Positions 8,729 through 17,567 of a DNA stretch of 64,000 nt are shown piece by piece (the stretch's first letter is position 1; every line of letters starts with the position of its first letter). The notes beneath the pieces are model-generated. The model did not search any database. It was given only the letters and a program-made list of their open reading frames with translations, and had not been told where the DNA came from. Location of the stretch: contig NZ_CP026949.1 of NCBI RefSeq assembly GCF_003065425.1, positions 1,860,001 to 1,924,000 on the forward strand, read 5' to 3'. The position numbers and the translations under genes are program-made. The DNA comes from Mycetocola zhujimingii (lineage in GTDB: Bacteria; Actinomycetota; Actinomycetes; Actinomycetales; Microbacteriaceae).

Positions 8729-9280
8729 TCACCGGACAGCGAGCATCACATCGACCACACTGTCGAGCAGCAGATCGACCTGTGCTTCGCGGTATCCACC
8801 CCGCTGGGCACGGAACACCGCTGTCCTTACGGCGTCGGTGTTGAACGGCACACCACGCTCGAAGTACTCGGTCAGGGCGTCGCACAGAGCGTCGACATCG
8901 TCAACGTGGTACCCCTGAGCGAGGGCACTCGTGCGCTGGAAGCGATGTCCAGGCTCACGCGTGATCCGGTTGAGGATCACCTGTGCTGTCTCCCGTGCGG
9001 CGCTGAGCCACGCGCCCTTACCCTCGGACGCCAGGGCGCGCTCCCTCTCGCGGAGTGCAAAAGCATCCTCGAGGCGTTCAAGCGCGGCATCGACGTGACT
9101 TGTCGAGTATCCGCCGCGGACGAGCGAGAAAGACGTGTGCCTGATATCGGCTGCTGTCAGCGCTTCGCCGTCGTGCTCGTCGGCGTCGTACGCTTCCCTG
9201 GCCTTCGCCAGAAAGGCATCGACCTGCGAAGGGTTGTAACCCTTTGTGCGCTTGGCAGCCTGAGGAAAAGTCGTGCTCAC
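8729..9280 (-). CDS. DivIVA-domain repeat protein
   Basis: The 183-residue protein carries four copies of the short DivIVA N-terminal signature G-Y-x4-V-D: GYNPSQVD near 15, GYSTSHVD near 57, GYHVDDVD near 124 and GYREAQVD near 163. They are arranged as two pairs. Canonical DivIVA/Wag31 has one such motif followed by a long coiled coil. This protein has no long coiled coil and belongs to the actinobacterial DivIVA-repeat type, whose role is unknown but probably concerns cell-pole or septum protein contacts. The start is GTG. It lies just downstream of cdsA on the same strand. Confidence 0.85.
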   Translation of the reverse strand: MSTTFPQAAKRTKGYNPSQVDAFLAKAREAYDADEHDGEALTAADIRHTSFSLVRGGYSTSHVDAALERLEDAFALRERERALASEGKGAWLSAARETAQVILNRITREPGHRFQRTSALAQGYHVDDVDALCDALTEYFERGVPFNTDAVRTAVFRAQRGGYREAQVDLLLDSVVDVMLAVR

Positions 9281-9327
9281 CCGTTCATCCTCTCAGCACC
9301 GGCGCCCGCGTGCATAACGCGCGAGCA

Positions 9328-10329
9328 CTATGCAGTGATCCCGGTCACGCTGAAGAGCGTGTACATCAGGAGGGCAAGCGGTGCGGATGGCAGCATCGAA
9401 TCGATCCTGTCGAGGAAGCCCCCGTGCCCGGGCAGCCACGAGCTGATGTCCTTGATGCCGATGTCCCGCTTGATCAGAGATTCGGTCAGGTCGCCGAGCG
9501 TTGCGGTGCCGAGAAGGGCCAGCCCGAAGATCACACCGACCCACCAGGGAACGTGCAGCATAAAGATGGCGAGCACGGTGCCCACCACGACCGCGGCGAC
9601 GCCGGCACCGGCAAACCCTTCCCAGGTCTTCTTCGGGCTGATCTTCGGCGCCATCGGGTGCTTGCCAAATGAAAGTCCACTTGCGTATGCGCCGATGTCC
9701 ACCGAGATCACGAGGATCAGGAACGCGAGAGTCCACCACTGCCCCTCGGGCTGGGCGACGAGGATGACGGCGAAGCTCGCGAGGAAGGGAACGTAGAGCT
9801 GGACGAATATTCCGGTCACAAGGTCACGCAGAACGTTCCTCGCCGATCGCTTGTCCGCCTCGAAGAGCCGCGCCACCAGGCGCCACAGCACAACGAAGAC
9901 CACTGCCCCGGCGAGAGCTATCCAGCGCCAGGCCGGCTCCGCCAGGAAGCTCACGGCCAGGATGGTCACGCCAGAGATGACTGCGGGGATGATGTCGATG
10001 CGCCTGCCGCTCTCGCGGAGCGCACGAACCAGCTCAAAGATGGTGAACGCCATAACGACGCCGCAGAACACAACGAAGATCGCCTTCACGAAAATCAGGC
10101 TCGCGATCATGATCAGGCCGAGTGCAAGGCCGAAGACCGTAGCCAGCAGGAGATTCCGGCCAGCACGCGCCTCGATCCGTTCGTTGACCTGGTCGATCTG
10201 CGCCCGCGTCGATCGCACCTGGCGTTCGAGTTCCGCCCGACGCGCCCTCAACTGAGCCTGAAGCTCGTCTCGCGACACACGCTTCGACCGAGGGGCCCGT
10301 CCCCTTGTTTCGTCACCGGGTTCGGTCAT
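9328..10329 (-). CDS. cdsA: Phosphatidate cytidylyltransferase CdsA
   Basis: Makes CDP-diacylglycerol from phosphatidate and CTP, the branch point for membrane phospholipids. The 333-residue protein has an Arg/Glu-rich cytoplasmic N-terminus (about 1-55, probably helical), eight or so hydrophobic segments and the CdsA signature near the end (SPKKTWEG and DIGIKDISSWLPGHGGFLDR). It follows frr by 33 bp in the order rpsB-tsf-pyrH-frr-cdsA typical of bacteria, so it probably shares that transcript. The long basic N-terminus is longer than in E. coli but common in actinobacteria. Confidence 0.95.
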   Translation of the reverse strand: MTEPGDETRGRAPRSKRVSRDELQAQLRARRAELERQVRSTRAQIDQVNERIEARAGRNLLLATVFGLALGLIMIASLIFVKAIFVVFCGVVMAFTIFELVRALRESGRRIDIIPAVISGVTILAVSFLAEPAWRWIALAGAVVFVVLWRLVARLFEADKRSARNVLRDLVTGIFVQLYVPFLASFAVILVAQPEGQWWTLAFLILVISVDIGAYASGLSFGKHPMAPKISPKKTWEGFAGAGVAAVVVGTVLAIFMLHVPWWVGVIFGLALLGTATLGDLTESLIKRDIGIKDISSWLPGHGGFLDRIDSMLPSAPLALLMYTLFSVTGITA

Positions 10330-10362
10330 ACCGTCACCGTCGTTCGAGAAGCCACTGGCGCC

Positions 10363-10917
10363 CTAAATCTCGAGCAGTTCGGTCTCTTTGCGCTTCAGAG
10401 CCTCGTCGATGGCATCGATGTGGGTCTTCGTGACCTGCTCGAGTTCCTTTTCGGCCCTCGCCACGTCGTCATCGCCGACCTCGCTCTTGAGCGCGTCGAG
10501 GTCGTCCTTACCCTTGCGTCGGATGTTGCGGACGGCAACCTTGGCGTCCTCGCCCTTGGTACGCACGATCTTGACGTACTCCTTGCGACGCTCCTGCGTG
10601 AGCTCCGGAAGAGTGACCCGGACGATGGTGCCGTCGTTGGTGGGGTTTGCGCCGAGGTTCGGCACGTCGCGGATGGCCTGCTCGATGTCCTTGAGCGCGG
10701 TCTTGTCGTACGGGCTGACGATGATCGTGCGTGCCTCGGTGTTGTTGAGCGACGCGAGCTGATCGAGAGGAGTCGGTGTGCCGTAGTAGTTCACGAGGAT
10801 CTTCTGGAACATCTGGGGGTTTGCACGCCCCGTTCGTACGGTGGCGAAGTCCTCCTTCGCGACCTCGACCGCTTTTCCCATTCGGGTTGTTACGTCTGAG
10901 AGAACTTCGGCAATCAC
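10363..10917 (-). CDS. frr: Ribosome recycling factor
   Basis: Splits post-termination ribosomes together with EF-G. The 184-residue protein has the conserved RTGRANP (28-34), a coiled-coil domain (about 1-30 and 105-184) and a beta domain with [12 protein letters not shown]. The reading frame remains open well upstream, but I chose the GTG at 10917. This choice gives the normal family length, a VIAEVLSD N-terminus and an AAGGAG 6 bp upstream. It lies between pyrH (76-bp gap) and cdsA. Confidence 0.97.
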   Translation of the reverse strand: MIAEVLSDVTTRMGKAVEVAKEDFATVRTGRANPQMFQKILVNYYGTPTPLDQLASLNNTEARTIIVSPYDKTALKDIEQAIRDVPNLGANPTNDGTIVRVTLPELTQERRKEYVKIVRTKGEDAKVAVRNIRRKGKDDLDALKSEVGDDDVARAEKELEQVTKTHIDAIDEALKRKETELLEI

Positions 10918-10993
10918 GTGCGACTCCTTCTTGTTGCGTGTAGTCGTCCTCCATTCTAGGCGGAGGACTCGAGGTCGGCCGGAGACCGGCGGG

Positions 10994-11710
10994 TCAGTTG
11001 GAGACGAGCGTTCCGATGCCATCGCCGAGGATGGCCTTGGTGACATTGCCCTGCGGCGCCATGCCGAACACCTGCATGGGCATCGCGTTGTCCATGCAGA
11101 GGCTGAACGCCGTCGAGTCGACCACCTTGAGTCCCTTTTGGAGGGCTTCCTGGTACGTGATGTGGTCGATGCGAGTCGCACTGGTGTCGACCTTCGGGTC
11201 AGCGGTGTAGACGCCGTCCACGCCGTTCTTCGCGAGAAGCACAATGTCTGCGCCGATTTCGAGCGCGCGCTGGGCAGCGACGGTGTCGGTCGAGAAGTAC
11301 GGCAGCCCTGCCCCTGCGCCGAAGATCACGACCCGGCCCTTCTCGAGGTGACGCTCCGCGCGCCGCGGGATATAAGGCTCAGCAACCTGCGTCATGGAGA
11401 TCGCCGACTGCACCCGTGTTTCGGCGCCGGCCTGCTCGAGGAAGTCCTGGAGGGCGAGGGCGTTCATCACGGTGCCGAGCATGCCCATGTAGTCGGCGCG
11501 ACCGCGGTCCATGCCGCGCTGGGACAGCTCAGCCCCACGGAAGAAGTTGCCTCCACCGACAACGATCGCGATCTCGACGGTCTTGGCGGCCTCGGCGATC
11601 TCACGGGCGATATTCGAAACGACGTCGGGGTTGACGCCCAGAGACCCCGCCCCGAACGACTCTCCGGAGAGCTTGAGCAGTACCCTGCGCTTCTTCGTGG
11701 CTTCAGACAT
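10994..11710 (-). CDS. pyrH: UMP kinase PyrH
   Basis: Phosphorylates UMP to UDP in pyrimidine nucleotide synthesis; the bacterial enzyme is a hexamer of the amino-acid-kinase fold. At 238 residues it shows [10 protein letters not shown] at 10-19, [10 protein letters not shown] near 51-60 and the nucleotide-site region [17 protein letters not shown] near 156. The length is typical. It sits after tsf, but a perfect hairpin between them suggests that only part of the transcription continues, or that pyrH has its own promoter. Confidence 0.97.
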   Translation of the reverse strand: MSEATKKRRVLLKLSGESFGAGSLGVNPDVVSNIAREIAEAAKTVEIAIVVGGGNFFRGAELSQRGMDRGRADYMGMLGTVMNALALQDFLEQAGAETRVQSAISMTQVAEPYIPRRAERHLEKGRVVIFGAGAGLPYFSTDTVAAQRALEIGADIVLLAKNGVDGVYTADPKVDTSATRIDHITYQEALQKGLKVVDSTAFSLCMDNAMPMQVFGMAPQGNVTKAILGDGIGTLVSN

Positions 11711-11773
11711 CCGTTGTGCGCCTTTCCTTGGACTTCAGAATTGGGGAGTTTGTGAAAATGTGTGGCTGCACAC

Positions 11774-11810
11774 AAAAGGAGTCCGGATCACGATTGTGAT
11801 CCGGACTCCT
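11774..11810 (-). terminator. Rho-independent terminator after tsf
   Basis: A perfect 15-bp stem (AGGAGTCCGGATCAC and its complement, 11777-11791 and 11796-11810) encloses a 4-nt loop. Read on the minus strand it is followed by TTTTGTG. It starts 10 bp beyond the tsf stop, so it ends the rpsB-tsf transcript or reduces read-through into pyrH. Confidence 0.85.
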
Positions 11811-11820
11811 CATGATGTGG

Positions 11821-12648
11821 TTACGCGCCGACCTTGAAGCGGGCGAAGCCCGTCACTGTCAGGTTCGCGTCGGCAAGAACCTTCTTGACCTGAATCTTGC
11901 TGTCGCGTGCGTAGTCCTGCTCGAGCAGGGCAACCTGCTTGAAGAACGCGGTCAGGCGACCCTCGACGATCTTGGGAAGTGCCGCTTCCGGCTTTCCTTC
12001 GTTCTTCGAGATCTCGGTGACGATCTCGCGCTCCTTGTCCACAGTCTCAGCCGGAACTTCTTCGCGGGTGAGGTACTGGGGGTCGAACATGGCGATGTGC
12101 TGGGCGACTGCGCGAGCAGTCTCAGCGTCATCACCGGTGTAGCTGACGACAACACCGATCTGCGGCGGCAGGTCCTTGCTGGTCTTGTGGAGGTACACAG
12201 CGAACTGCTCTCCCGAAACCAGCGCGACGCGGCGCAGCTCGACCTTTTCGCCGAGGATGGCGGCCTGGTCGTTGATCAGGTCGGCAACCGTCTGGTCACC
12301 GGCCGGTGCAGCGAGTGCTTCCTCGAGCGAGGATGCACCGGATGCCGCAACAGCTTCCAGGACCTTGTCGGCGAGAGCGACGAACTTGTCGTTCTTCGCG
12401 ACGAAGTCGGTCTCGCACGCGAGCTCGATCATCGTTGCGGTCGTGCCGTTTTCCTTGACAGCAACGAGACCCTCGCTCGTGGAGCGGTCGGCACGCTTCG
12501 CGTTACCCTTTGCTCCCTTGAGACGCAGGATTTCGGTGGCCTTTTCCATGTCACCGTCGGCCTCGACGAGCGCGTTCTTGGTGTCGACCATTCCGGTCCC
12601 AAGCTGCTCGCGAAGAGCCTTGATGTCAGCAAGAGCGATGTTTGCCAT
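11821..12648 (-). CDS. tsf: Elongation factor Ts
   Basis: Nucleotide exchange factor for EF-Tu. The 275-residue protein has the N-terminal UBA-like domain (IKALREQLGTGMVDTKNAL, about 8-26) and the signature ETDFVAKND near 79-87, followed by the two core repeats. AGAGGAG lies about 10 bp upstream of the ATG. It follows rpsB by 24 bp in the universal rpsB-tsf pair. The strong hairpin right after the stop ends the unit. Confidence 0.97.
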   Translation of the reverse strand: MANIALADIKALREQLGTGMVDTKNALVEADGDMEKATEILRLKGAKGNAKRADRSTSEGLVAVKENGTTATMIELACETDFVAKNDKFVALADKVLEAVAASGASSLEEALAAPAGDQTVADLINDQAAILGEKVELRRVALVSGEQFAVYLHKTSKDLPPQIGVVVSYTGDDAETARAVAQHIAMFDPQYLTREEVPAETVDKEREIVTEISKNEGKPEAALPKIVEGRLTAFFKQVALLEQDYARDSKIQVKKVLADANLTVTGFARFKVGA

Positions 12649-12672
12649 ATTCGTGAAACTCCTCTTTTGCGA

Positions 12673-13650
12673 TTAGTTGTTGTCGGCGACCGGCTGCTTT
12701 TCAGCCTCGGTCGCTTCCGCCTCGAGGCGCTCTTCGGTCTTCTCGTCGCTCTCAGGAGCGACGACCTCGACCGGAGCGTCTTCCGGAATTGCTGCGTTCT
12801 TCTCGGCTACTTCAGCGTCAGCGTCGTTCTGCTCGACCGGCGCTTCGGTTGCGGCGTCGTCTGCTGCGGGTGCCTCAGCTGCAGCAGCGTCAGCTCCGAG
12901 GAGTTCTGCTTCCCATGCGGCCAGCGGCTCGACAGGAGCGTCGCCCTCGACGGGCTTCTGGTGACGCTGGATGAGGCCCTCAGCGGCTGCGTCAGCGATG
13001 ATGCGCGTGAGCAGGCCAACCGAGCGGATCGCGTCGTCGTTACCCGGGATCGGGTAGGTGACTTCGTCGGGGTCGCAGTTGGTGTCGAGGATGCCGATGA
13101 CGGGGATACCGAGCTTCTTGGCCTCGTCAATGGCGAGGTGCTCTTTCTTGGTGTCAACAACCCACAGAGCCGACGGCGTCTTGGTGAGGTTGCGGATTCC
13201 GCCGAGCGACTTGTGAAGCTTGTCGAGCTCGCGCTTCTTGATGAGCATTTCCTTCTTGGTGAAGCCCGACTTTGCGGTGTCTTCGAAGTCAAGCTCTTCA
13301 AGCTCTTTCATGCGAGCGAGACGCTTGGAAACCGTCTGGAAGTTGGTGAGGAGTCCACCGAGCCAGCGCTGGTTGACGTAGGGCTGGCCGACGCGGGTCG
13401 CCTGCTCGGCGATCGCTTCCTGTGCCTGCTTCTTGGTACCAACGAAGAGGATGGTTCCACCGTGGGCGACGGTCTCCTTGACGAAGTCGTATGCCTTGTC
13501 GATGAATCCAAGCGACTGCTGGAGGTCGATGATGTAGATGCCGGAACGCTCGGTGAAGATGAAGCGCTTCATCTTCGGGTTCCAACGGCGGGTCTGGTGC
13601 CCGAAGTGCACGCCGCTGTCGAGCAGCTGGCGAATGGTTACGACGGCCAT
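12673..13650 (-). CDS. rpsB: 30S ribosomal protein S2 with acidic C-terminal tail
   Basis: Small-subunit protein required for S1 docking. The S2 core fills about residues 1-235 ([37 protein letters not shown]). The last 80-90 residues form an Ala/Glu/Asp-rich tail rich in EAPA and EKxEE patterns, which makes the protein 325 residues against about 240 in E. coli. Such tails are frequent in actinobacterial S2 proteins. The ATG has AGGAGA 7 bp upstream. It heads the rpsB-tsf unit, and a 7-bp hairpin (13673-13689) lies in its leader. Confidence 0.96.
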   Translation of the reverse strand: MAVVTIRQLLDSGVHFGHQTRRWNPKMKRFIFTERSGIYIIDLQQSLGFIDKAYDFVKETVAHGGTILFVGTKKQAQEAIAEQATRVGQPYVNQRWLGGLLTNFQTVSKRLARMKELEELDFEDTAKSGFTKKEMLIKKRELDKLHKSLGGIRNLTKTPSALWVVDTKKEHLAIDEAKKLGIPVIGILDTNCDPDEVTYPIPGNDDAIRSVGLLTRIIADAAAEGLIQRHQKPVEGDAPVEPLAAWEAELLGADAAAAEAPAADDAATEAPVEQNDADAEVAEKNAAIPEDAPVEVVAPESDEKTEERLEAEATEAEKQPVADNN

Positions 13651-13953
13651 GAGCCGTTCTCCTATTCTGACGCGCCCGGATGCCGGGCGAGCGTCTGTCG
13701 GTTGTCAGTGCGGCCGAGTGGCCGCTCCTCCTGGTGCCCGGCGCACGTCCGCCCTGTCGTATTTCACGAGAGAGACCGATTGGAAGTGGGAGCCGAATGG
13801 GCACGCGTAGTCACCCCGACATGCGAGGTGCTCCGAATATCTTAGCAGTACGGGGTAGCCCCCAGCGTCCCGAACACCGGGGTTCACCCGGCGCGTTTGG
13901 CACAGAACCCGGTGCGGCATCCGGTTTGGTTGCACGACAGGCAGTCTTGGTGG
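13651..13953. other. Divergent intergenic region, rpsB leader and M23 peptidase upstream
   Basis: This 303-bp gap holds no convincing gene. On the minus strand it contains the rpsB Shine-Dalgarno sequence, a hairpin with 7-bp arms CGCCCGG/CCGGGCG (13673-13689) and a TAAGAT hexamer (13839-13844) that could be a -10 element, with no good -35. A few short frames cross it without coding character. Confidence 0.5.
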
Positions 13954-14508
13954 ATGACCGGTCGATCATCCCGTCTGTATGGCCTCGCCCTCGCGGGGTG
14001 CTGTGTCGCCGTCATCCTCGCCGCGCCGAGTGCCGCGGCGGCTCCGTTTCCAGCAGCGCCGTTTGCCGAGACCGCTCCCCACGCCGCGACCCGGGCAGGC
14101 AGCTGGCTGTGGCCGGTGTCAGCGGCCCCTGCGGTGCTTCGCCAGTTCGAAGCCCCGGCAACCCGATACTCAGCCGGGCACCGCGGAATGGACCTCACCG
14201 CACCAAACGGCACGCCGGTCGTGGCACCGGCGGACGGGTTGGTGAGCTTCTCTGGGACTGTGGTCGACCGACCCGTGCTGTCGATCACCTATCCCGGAGG
14301 GCTGGTATCGAGCATCGAGCCCGTCCTCGCCACGGTTGCCGAGGGCGACCAGGTTCTTGCCGGAGCCGTCATCGGCGCCGTGGCCTCCGGGGGTCACTGC
14401 TCCGATTCGTGTGCGCATTTCGGCGTCCGTCTCCACGGCGAGTACGTGAACCCGCTCGCACTGCTCGAGTCGCTCCAGCGGGCGGTGCTCCTTCCGCTGG
14501 AGCGCTGA
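13954..14508 (+). CDS. Secreted M23-family peptidase
   Basis: A cell-wall endopeptidase-like protein with a signal peptide (basic start, hydrophobic LYGLALAGCCVAVILAA, then an Ala-rich cleavage zone) and a LytM domain. HRGMDL supplies the zinc-binding His and Asp, and AHFGVRL supplies the later His. The last residues run to about 184. I chose the ATG at 13954 because it places the basic n-region directly before the hydrophobic core. An upstream in-frame start at 13897 would add 19 residues before the signal. It ends 6 bp from the convergent xerC. The HxH motif reads HFG, so catalytic activity is likely but unproven. Confidence 0.85.
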   Translation: MTGRSSRLYGLALAGCCVAVILAAPSAAAAPFPAAPFAETAPHAATRAGSWLWPVSAAPAVLRQFEAPATRYSAGHRGMDLTAPNGTPVVAPADGLVSFSGTVVDRPVLSITYPGGLVSSIEPVLATVAEGDQVLAGAVIGAVASGGHCSDSCAHFGVRLHGEYVNPLALLESLQRAVLLPLER

Positions 14509-14514
14509 TCCCGC

Positions 14515-15426
14515 TCAGGCGCGCGGATGGGCGCCGCGGTAACTCTCCCGCAGCCGCTCGGTTGAGACGTGCGTGTAGATCTGTGTCGTGCCGAGAGAGG
14601 CGTGGCCGAGCATCTCCTGGACCGCGCGAAGATCGGCACCGCCGTCGAGCAGATGCGTCGCTGCCGTGTGCCGAAGCGCGTGAGGCCCCTGGGCGGATCC
14701 GCCCGGCAGCGACGCGAGCAACCTGCTGACCAGGTTGTACACGCTCTTCGGCCCCATTCGCGCTCCCTTCACACCGAGGAAGACAGCATCCGTCGTCTCT
14801 TTCCCCCGCGCCAGCAGGGCAGCACGGCCGAGCCGCAGGTAGTCGACGAGCGCCGAGTGCGCGGGAACGCCGAACGGGACGACGCGCTCTTTCGATCCTT
14901 TGCCGACCACGCGGAGCGTCAGCCGGTCGAGGTCGATGTCGTCGACGTTGAGGCCGCACAGCTCCGACACGCGGGTGCCTGTTGCATAGAGCAACTCGAT
15001 GAGCGCGGCGTTGCGAAGTGCGACGGGATCCCCTGTCGCGGCCAGTTCGGCGAGGGAATCGAGCATGGCGTCCATCTGGGGCCGTTGCACCACGTGCGGC
15101 AGCGACCTCCCCGTCTTCGGCGAGCGCAACCGAACCGCGGTATCGACGGGGACGTGCCCATTCTGCGCGAGCCAGGCGGACCACCCCCTGACAGAGGCGG
15201 ACCGTCTCGCGAGCGTCGACGGCCCGAGCCCAGCCTGGGACGATTTCCAGAGCCAGTCCCTCAGCAGGTCAAGGTCCACCTCCGTGACGAGGTCCCTCTC
15301 CCGCTTCGCCGCGAACACCGCGAAGTCGGTGAGGTCGGATTCATAGGCCCTGCACGTCGACTCCGAGTACTGTCGCTCGACCGCGATGTGATCGATGTAT
15401 TGAGCGACGGCGGACGGGATCTTCAT
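14515..15426 (-). CDS. xerC: Tyrosine recombinase XerC
   Basis: Resolves chromosome dimers at dif together with XerD. The 303-residue protein has a SAM-like core-binding domain (about 1-90) and a catalytic domain with Arg in TGTRVSEL, HALRHTAATHLL (His, Arg), LGHASLGTTQIYTHVS (His and the nucleophile Tyr). Length and motifs are those of housekeeping XerC, and its position upstream of rpsB is the usual actinobacterial one, so it is not evidence of a mobile element. Confidence 0.95.
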   Translation of the reverse strand: MKIPSAVAQYIDHIAVERQYSESTCRAYESDLTDFAVFAAKRERDLVTEVDLDLLRDWLWKSSQAGLGPSTLARRSASVRGWSAWLAQNGHVPVDTAVRLRSPKTGRSLPHVVQRPQMDAMLDSLAELAATGDPVALRNAALIELLYATGTRVSELCGLNVDDIDLDRLTLRVVGKGSKERVVPFGVPAHSALVDYLRLGRAALLARGKETTDAVFLGVKGARMGPKSVYNLVSRLLASLPGGSAQGPHALRHTAATHLLDGGADLRAVQEMLGHASLGTTQIYTHVSTERLRESYRGAHPRA

Positions 15427-15522
15427 CCCTCAAGAATTACGCACCCGCCGCCCTATCCCCCGCAGGCGCACCACGAATCACTCCCTGATCAGTTGGGAAG
15501 CCGGCGAGCTGCGACGCTCAGA

Positions 15523-15884
15523 TCAGATCAGAAAGCAGAACACTCCCGTCGCCACGCACATCGCGAGCATCCCCGTTGCGTTCACGAAGAGATTCCTGCC
15601 GAAGTCGCGTGCGGCGATATGCATGGAGATCGCCACGAGAAAATACAGTACGAGCGCCGCGCACGTGAGATCGCACCGAGGTAGGGAATCCAGATGCCCG
15701 CTACCAGGCCCAGCGCTGCGGCGAACTTCACCGGCGTCATGAGCCGCCAGTACCGCCTCGGGAACCTCACGTCGGTAAAGCACGCGGCAATAAAGCCGAC
15801 CGGCTTGATACAGAGGATGCCGTCGGCCACCTGGATCGCGGCGAGGACGAGAACGGGCCAGACAGGGGCTGGCAGTGCAGTCAT
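15523..15884 (-). pseudogene. DoxX-like membrane protein gene with a one-base frameshift
   Basis: From the ATG at 15884 (AAGGTGG 6 bp upstream) the frame encodes MTALPAPVWPVLVLAAIQV, then further hydrophobic helices to IPYLGA. After this the matching second half (LTCAALVLYFLVAISMHIAARD to the stop at 15523) continues in another frame. The total is 362 nt, one short of a 120-residue protein, the usual DoxX-like size. The missing base lies near 15670-15680. It is either a real inactivating deletion or a sequencing or assembly error. A TetR-type operator sits 28 bp upstream of the start, so the gene was probably repressed by the neighbouring TetR protein. Confidence 0.75.
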
Positions 15885-15912
15885 GGTCGACCACCTTTGA
15901 TCAGATGCAGGA

Positions 15913-15932
15913 ACCATACCAAACCGTATGGT
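15913..15932. promoter_or_regulatory. TetR-type operator upstream of the DoxX-like gene
   Basis: The 20-bp palindrome ACCATACCAAACCGTATGGT has 7-bp arms. A near-identical palindrome lies at the start of the adjacent tetR gene. Pairing of the same operator in front of regulator and target is typical of TetR-family control. Confidence 0.75.
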
Positions 15933-15976
15933 CTGCATCAAGTGTCCAAAGGCAGATCCTTCTGCGCTGAGAGGGG

Positions 15977-16543
15977 CTACTCCCCCGGTACTTCGGGAAC
16001 GAGCGGCAGAATCAGCTCGAACACAGCTTTCAACTCTGAACCCGAGACCGGCGGTGAGGTCACCGCGGCCCCGACGGACAGCAGGTACGGAACCAGGGCG
16101 GCAATCCGCGCCTCGGCGTCGGTCCGGACATACGTTCGCCATACCTTCTCCAGCGCCGCAAGTCGCGCTTCGTCGATTCTGGCCAGAGTGGCCCTCGCGT
16201 CAGCGTCAGACAAGGCCCACGCCCGCACCGCGGCATCCATCTCCGGTCGGTACAGTCCCGCCGCCGGGGTGCCGACCGCATCAGTGAGGCGCCTCAGGAC
16301 GTCCCGCGCGGTGTCCGTTTTCGGTGCACTGTTGACCGCAATTTCGAGCGCCTCGAGCGACAGCTGTTCGATCCGGCCGAGTAGCACGCGTTTATAGTCG
16401 ACTGCGCCGGCGAAGTGATGGTGGAACGACCCCTTGGACAGGCCGAGCCTGGCCGCAAGCCTGTCGATGCGGATGCCGTTAAACCCGTCGTCCATCAGGA
16501 CGCGAACGCCCTCGTTCAGCCAGCGCTCCCGTGCTTCACTCAT
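15977..16543 (-). CDS. TetR-family transcriptional repressor
   Basis: The 188-residue DNA-binding protein has an N-terminal helix-turn-helix (IRIDRLAARLGLSKGSFHHHF, about 24-44), the typical TetR recognition-helix pattern, and an all-helical ligand domain behind it. The ligand is unknown. Its operator-like palindrome begins 6 bp upstream of the ATG, so it should repress its own gene by blocking a very short or leaderless transcript start. A second copy lies before the DoxX-like gene downstream. The divergent alpha/beta hydrolase starts about 120 bp away and could share the control. Confidence 0.9.
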   Translation of the reverse strand: MSEARERWLNEGVRVLMDDGFNGIRIDRLAARLGLSKGSFHHHFAGAVDYKRVLLGRIEQLSLEALEIAVNSAPKTDTARDVLRRLTDAVGTPAAGLYRPEMDAAVRAWALSDADARATLARIDEARLAALEKVWRTYVRTDAEARIAALVPYLLSVGAAVTSPPVSGSELKAVFELILPLVPEVPGE

Positions 16544-16549
16544 GCGAGG

Positions 16550-16569
16550 ACCATACCATCCGGTACGGT
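16550..16569. promoter_or_regulatory. TetR-type operator at the tetR start
   Basis: The palindrome ACCATACCATCCGGTACGGT matches the operator at 15913-15932 in its ACCATACC left arm and has the mirrored GGTAYGGT right arm. Its position 6 bp from the tetR start codon, between divergent genes, fits autoregulation and possible control of the hydrolase. Confidence 0.75.
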
Positions 16570-16665
16570 GCTACCCGCCGGGCTTTCCAAGGAACCCCTT
16601 GAGCGGCCGCCGACCACGCGGGTACCGTTCGTTTCCTGACGAGATACGGATCGAGGTTGTGGCCC

Positions 16666-17544
16666 ATGCACACAGTCGCTTCCCTGAGTTTTTCGTCCTC
16701 CGGTGCGCTGTGCCGTGGCACTCTGCTTCTGCCTGAGTCGGAGGCGCCACCTCCCGTCGTGCTCCTGTGCTCGGGGTTCGGCGGCACCCAGGACACACCG
16801 GCGATTCGCGCCGCCGCCGAGGCGTTCGCCGACGCCGGATTCGCCGCGTTGAGCTTCGACTACCGTTCGTTCGGCGTGAGTGACGGAGAGCCCCGCCAGG
16901 TCATGGACATCGACGGCCAGCTGTCCGATATCCGGGCAGCGATGGACTACATCACTAACGACCTGCGCCTGGACGCGTCACGGATCGTGCTGTGGGGGAC
17001 GTCGCTCGGCGGCGGGCACGTCGTGACGTCGGCGGCAGACCGGGACGATGTGGTCGCGGTGATCGCGCAGGTTCCGTACAACGGGTTCCCGCGCCGCGTC
17101 GAAGGTCGGACTCTTCGCGGCACTCTCAGCATGCTCCTGGCGATTGTGCGCGATCGGTTGAGGGGAAGGTTCGGGAGGCCTCCCGCCTACATCCCGCTCG
17201 TTGGGCCGACTGGGTCTCTGGCGGTGATGGCATCCGACGGCGCGACAACCGCGATCGACGCACTCGACTCGCCCACATGGCGCAACGAAGTGGCACCGCG
17301 TGACCTGCTCACCATGACGAAATATCATCCGGGCGACTACGCCAACCGGATCGCCGCTCCCCTGTTGGTTTGCGCTGCCGTCGGGGATCGGGAGTCCCCT
17401 CTCGATCAGGTTAGGGAACTTGCTGACCGTGCGCCGCATGGGCGCCAGATTGACTACGACGTTGCGCACTACGACGTTTATCGTCCCGAGATCCGCGCCC
17501 GGTTGCTCGCCGATCAGGTCCGTTTCCTCGAGGAAGTCGTCTGA
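16666..17544 (+). CDS. Alpha/beta hydrolase (dienelactone hydrolase/peptidase S9-like)
   Basis: The protein of about 292 residues has CSGFGGTQD (oxyanion loop), FDYRSFG, the nucleophile elbow WGTSLGGGH and a late His in VAHYDVY, the layout of the serine hydrolase superfamily. The substrate is unknown. I chose the ATG at 16666 because CGAGG lies 9 bp upstream; a TTG at 16657 is possible. It is divergent from the TetR gene and so is plausibly the enzyme that the repressor controls. It converges on dprA with 23 bp between stops. Confidence 0.82.
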   Translation: MHTVASLSFSSSGALCRGTLLLPESEAPPPVVLLCSGFGGTQDTPAIRAAAEAFADAGFAALSFDYRSFGVSDGEPRQVMDIDGQLSDIRAAMDYITNDLRLDASRIVLWGTSLGGGHVVTSAADRDDVVAVIAQVPYNGFPRRVEGRTLRGTLSMLLAIVRDRLRGRFGRPPAYIPLVGPTGSLAVMASDGATTAIDALDSPTWRNEVAPRDLLTMTKYHPGDYANRIAAPLLVCAAVGDRESPLDQVRELADRAPHGRQIDYDVAHYDVYRPEIRARLLADQVRFLEEVV

Positions 17545-17567
17545 CCCGCTGACTCAGCGCGTCCGGT

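Noticed and set aside
11812-13845. Open frame of 677 codons opposite tsf and rpsB
   Set aside because: It spans two certain genes and the terminator on the other strand and has no recognisable domain.
14515-15426. Tyrosine recombinase as integrase of a mobile element
   Set aside because: Length, motifs and position near rpsB match housekeeping XerC; no attachment-site duplication adjoins it.
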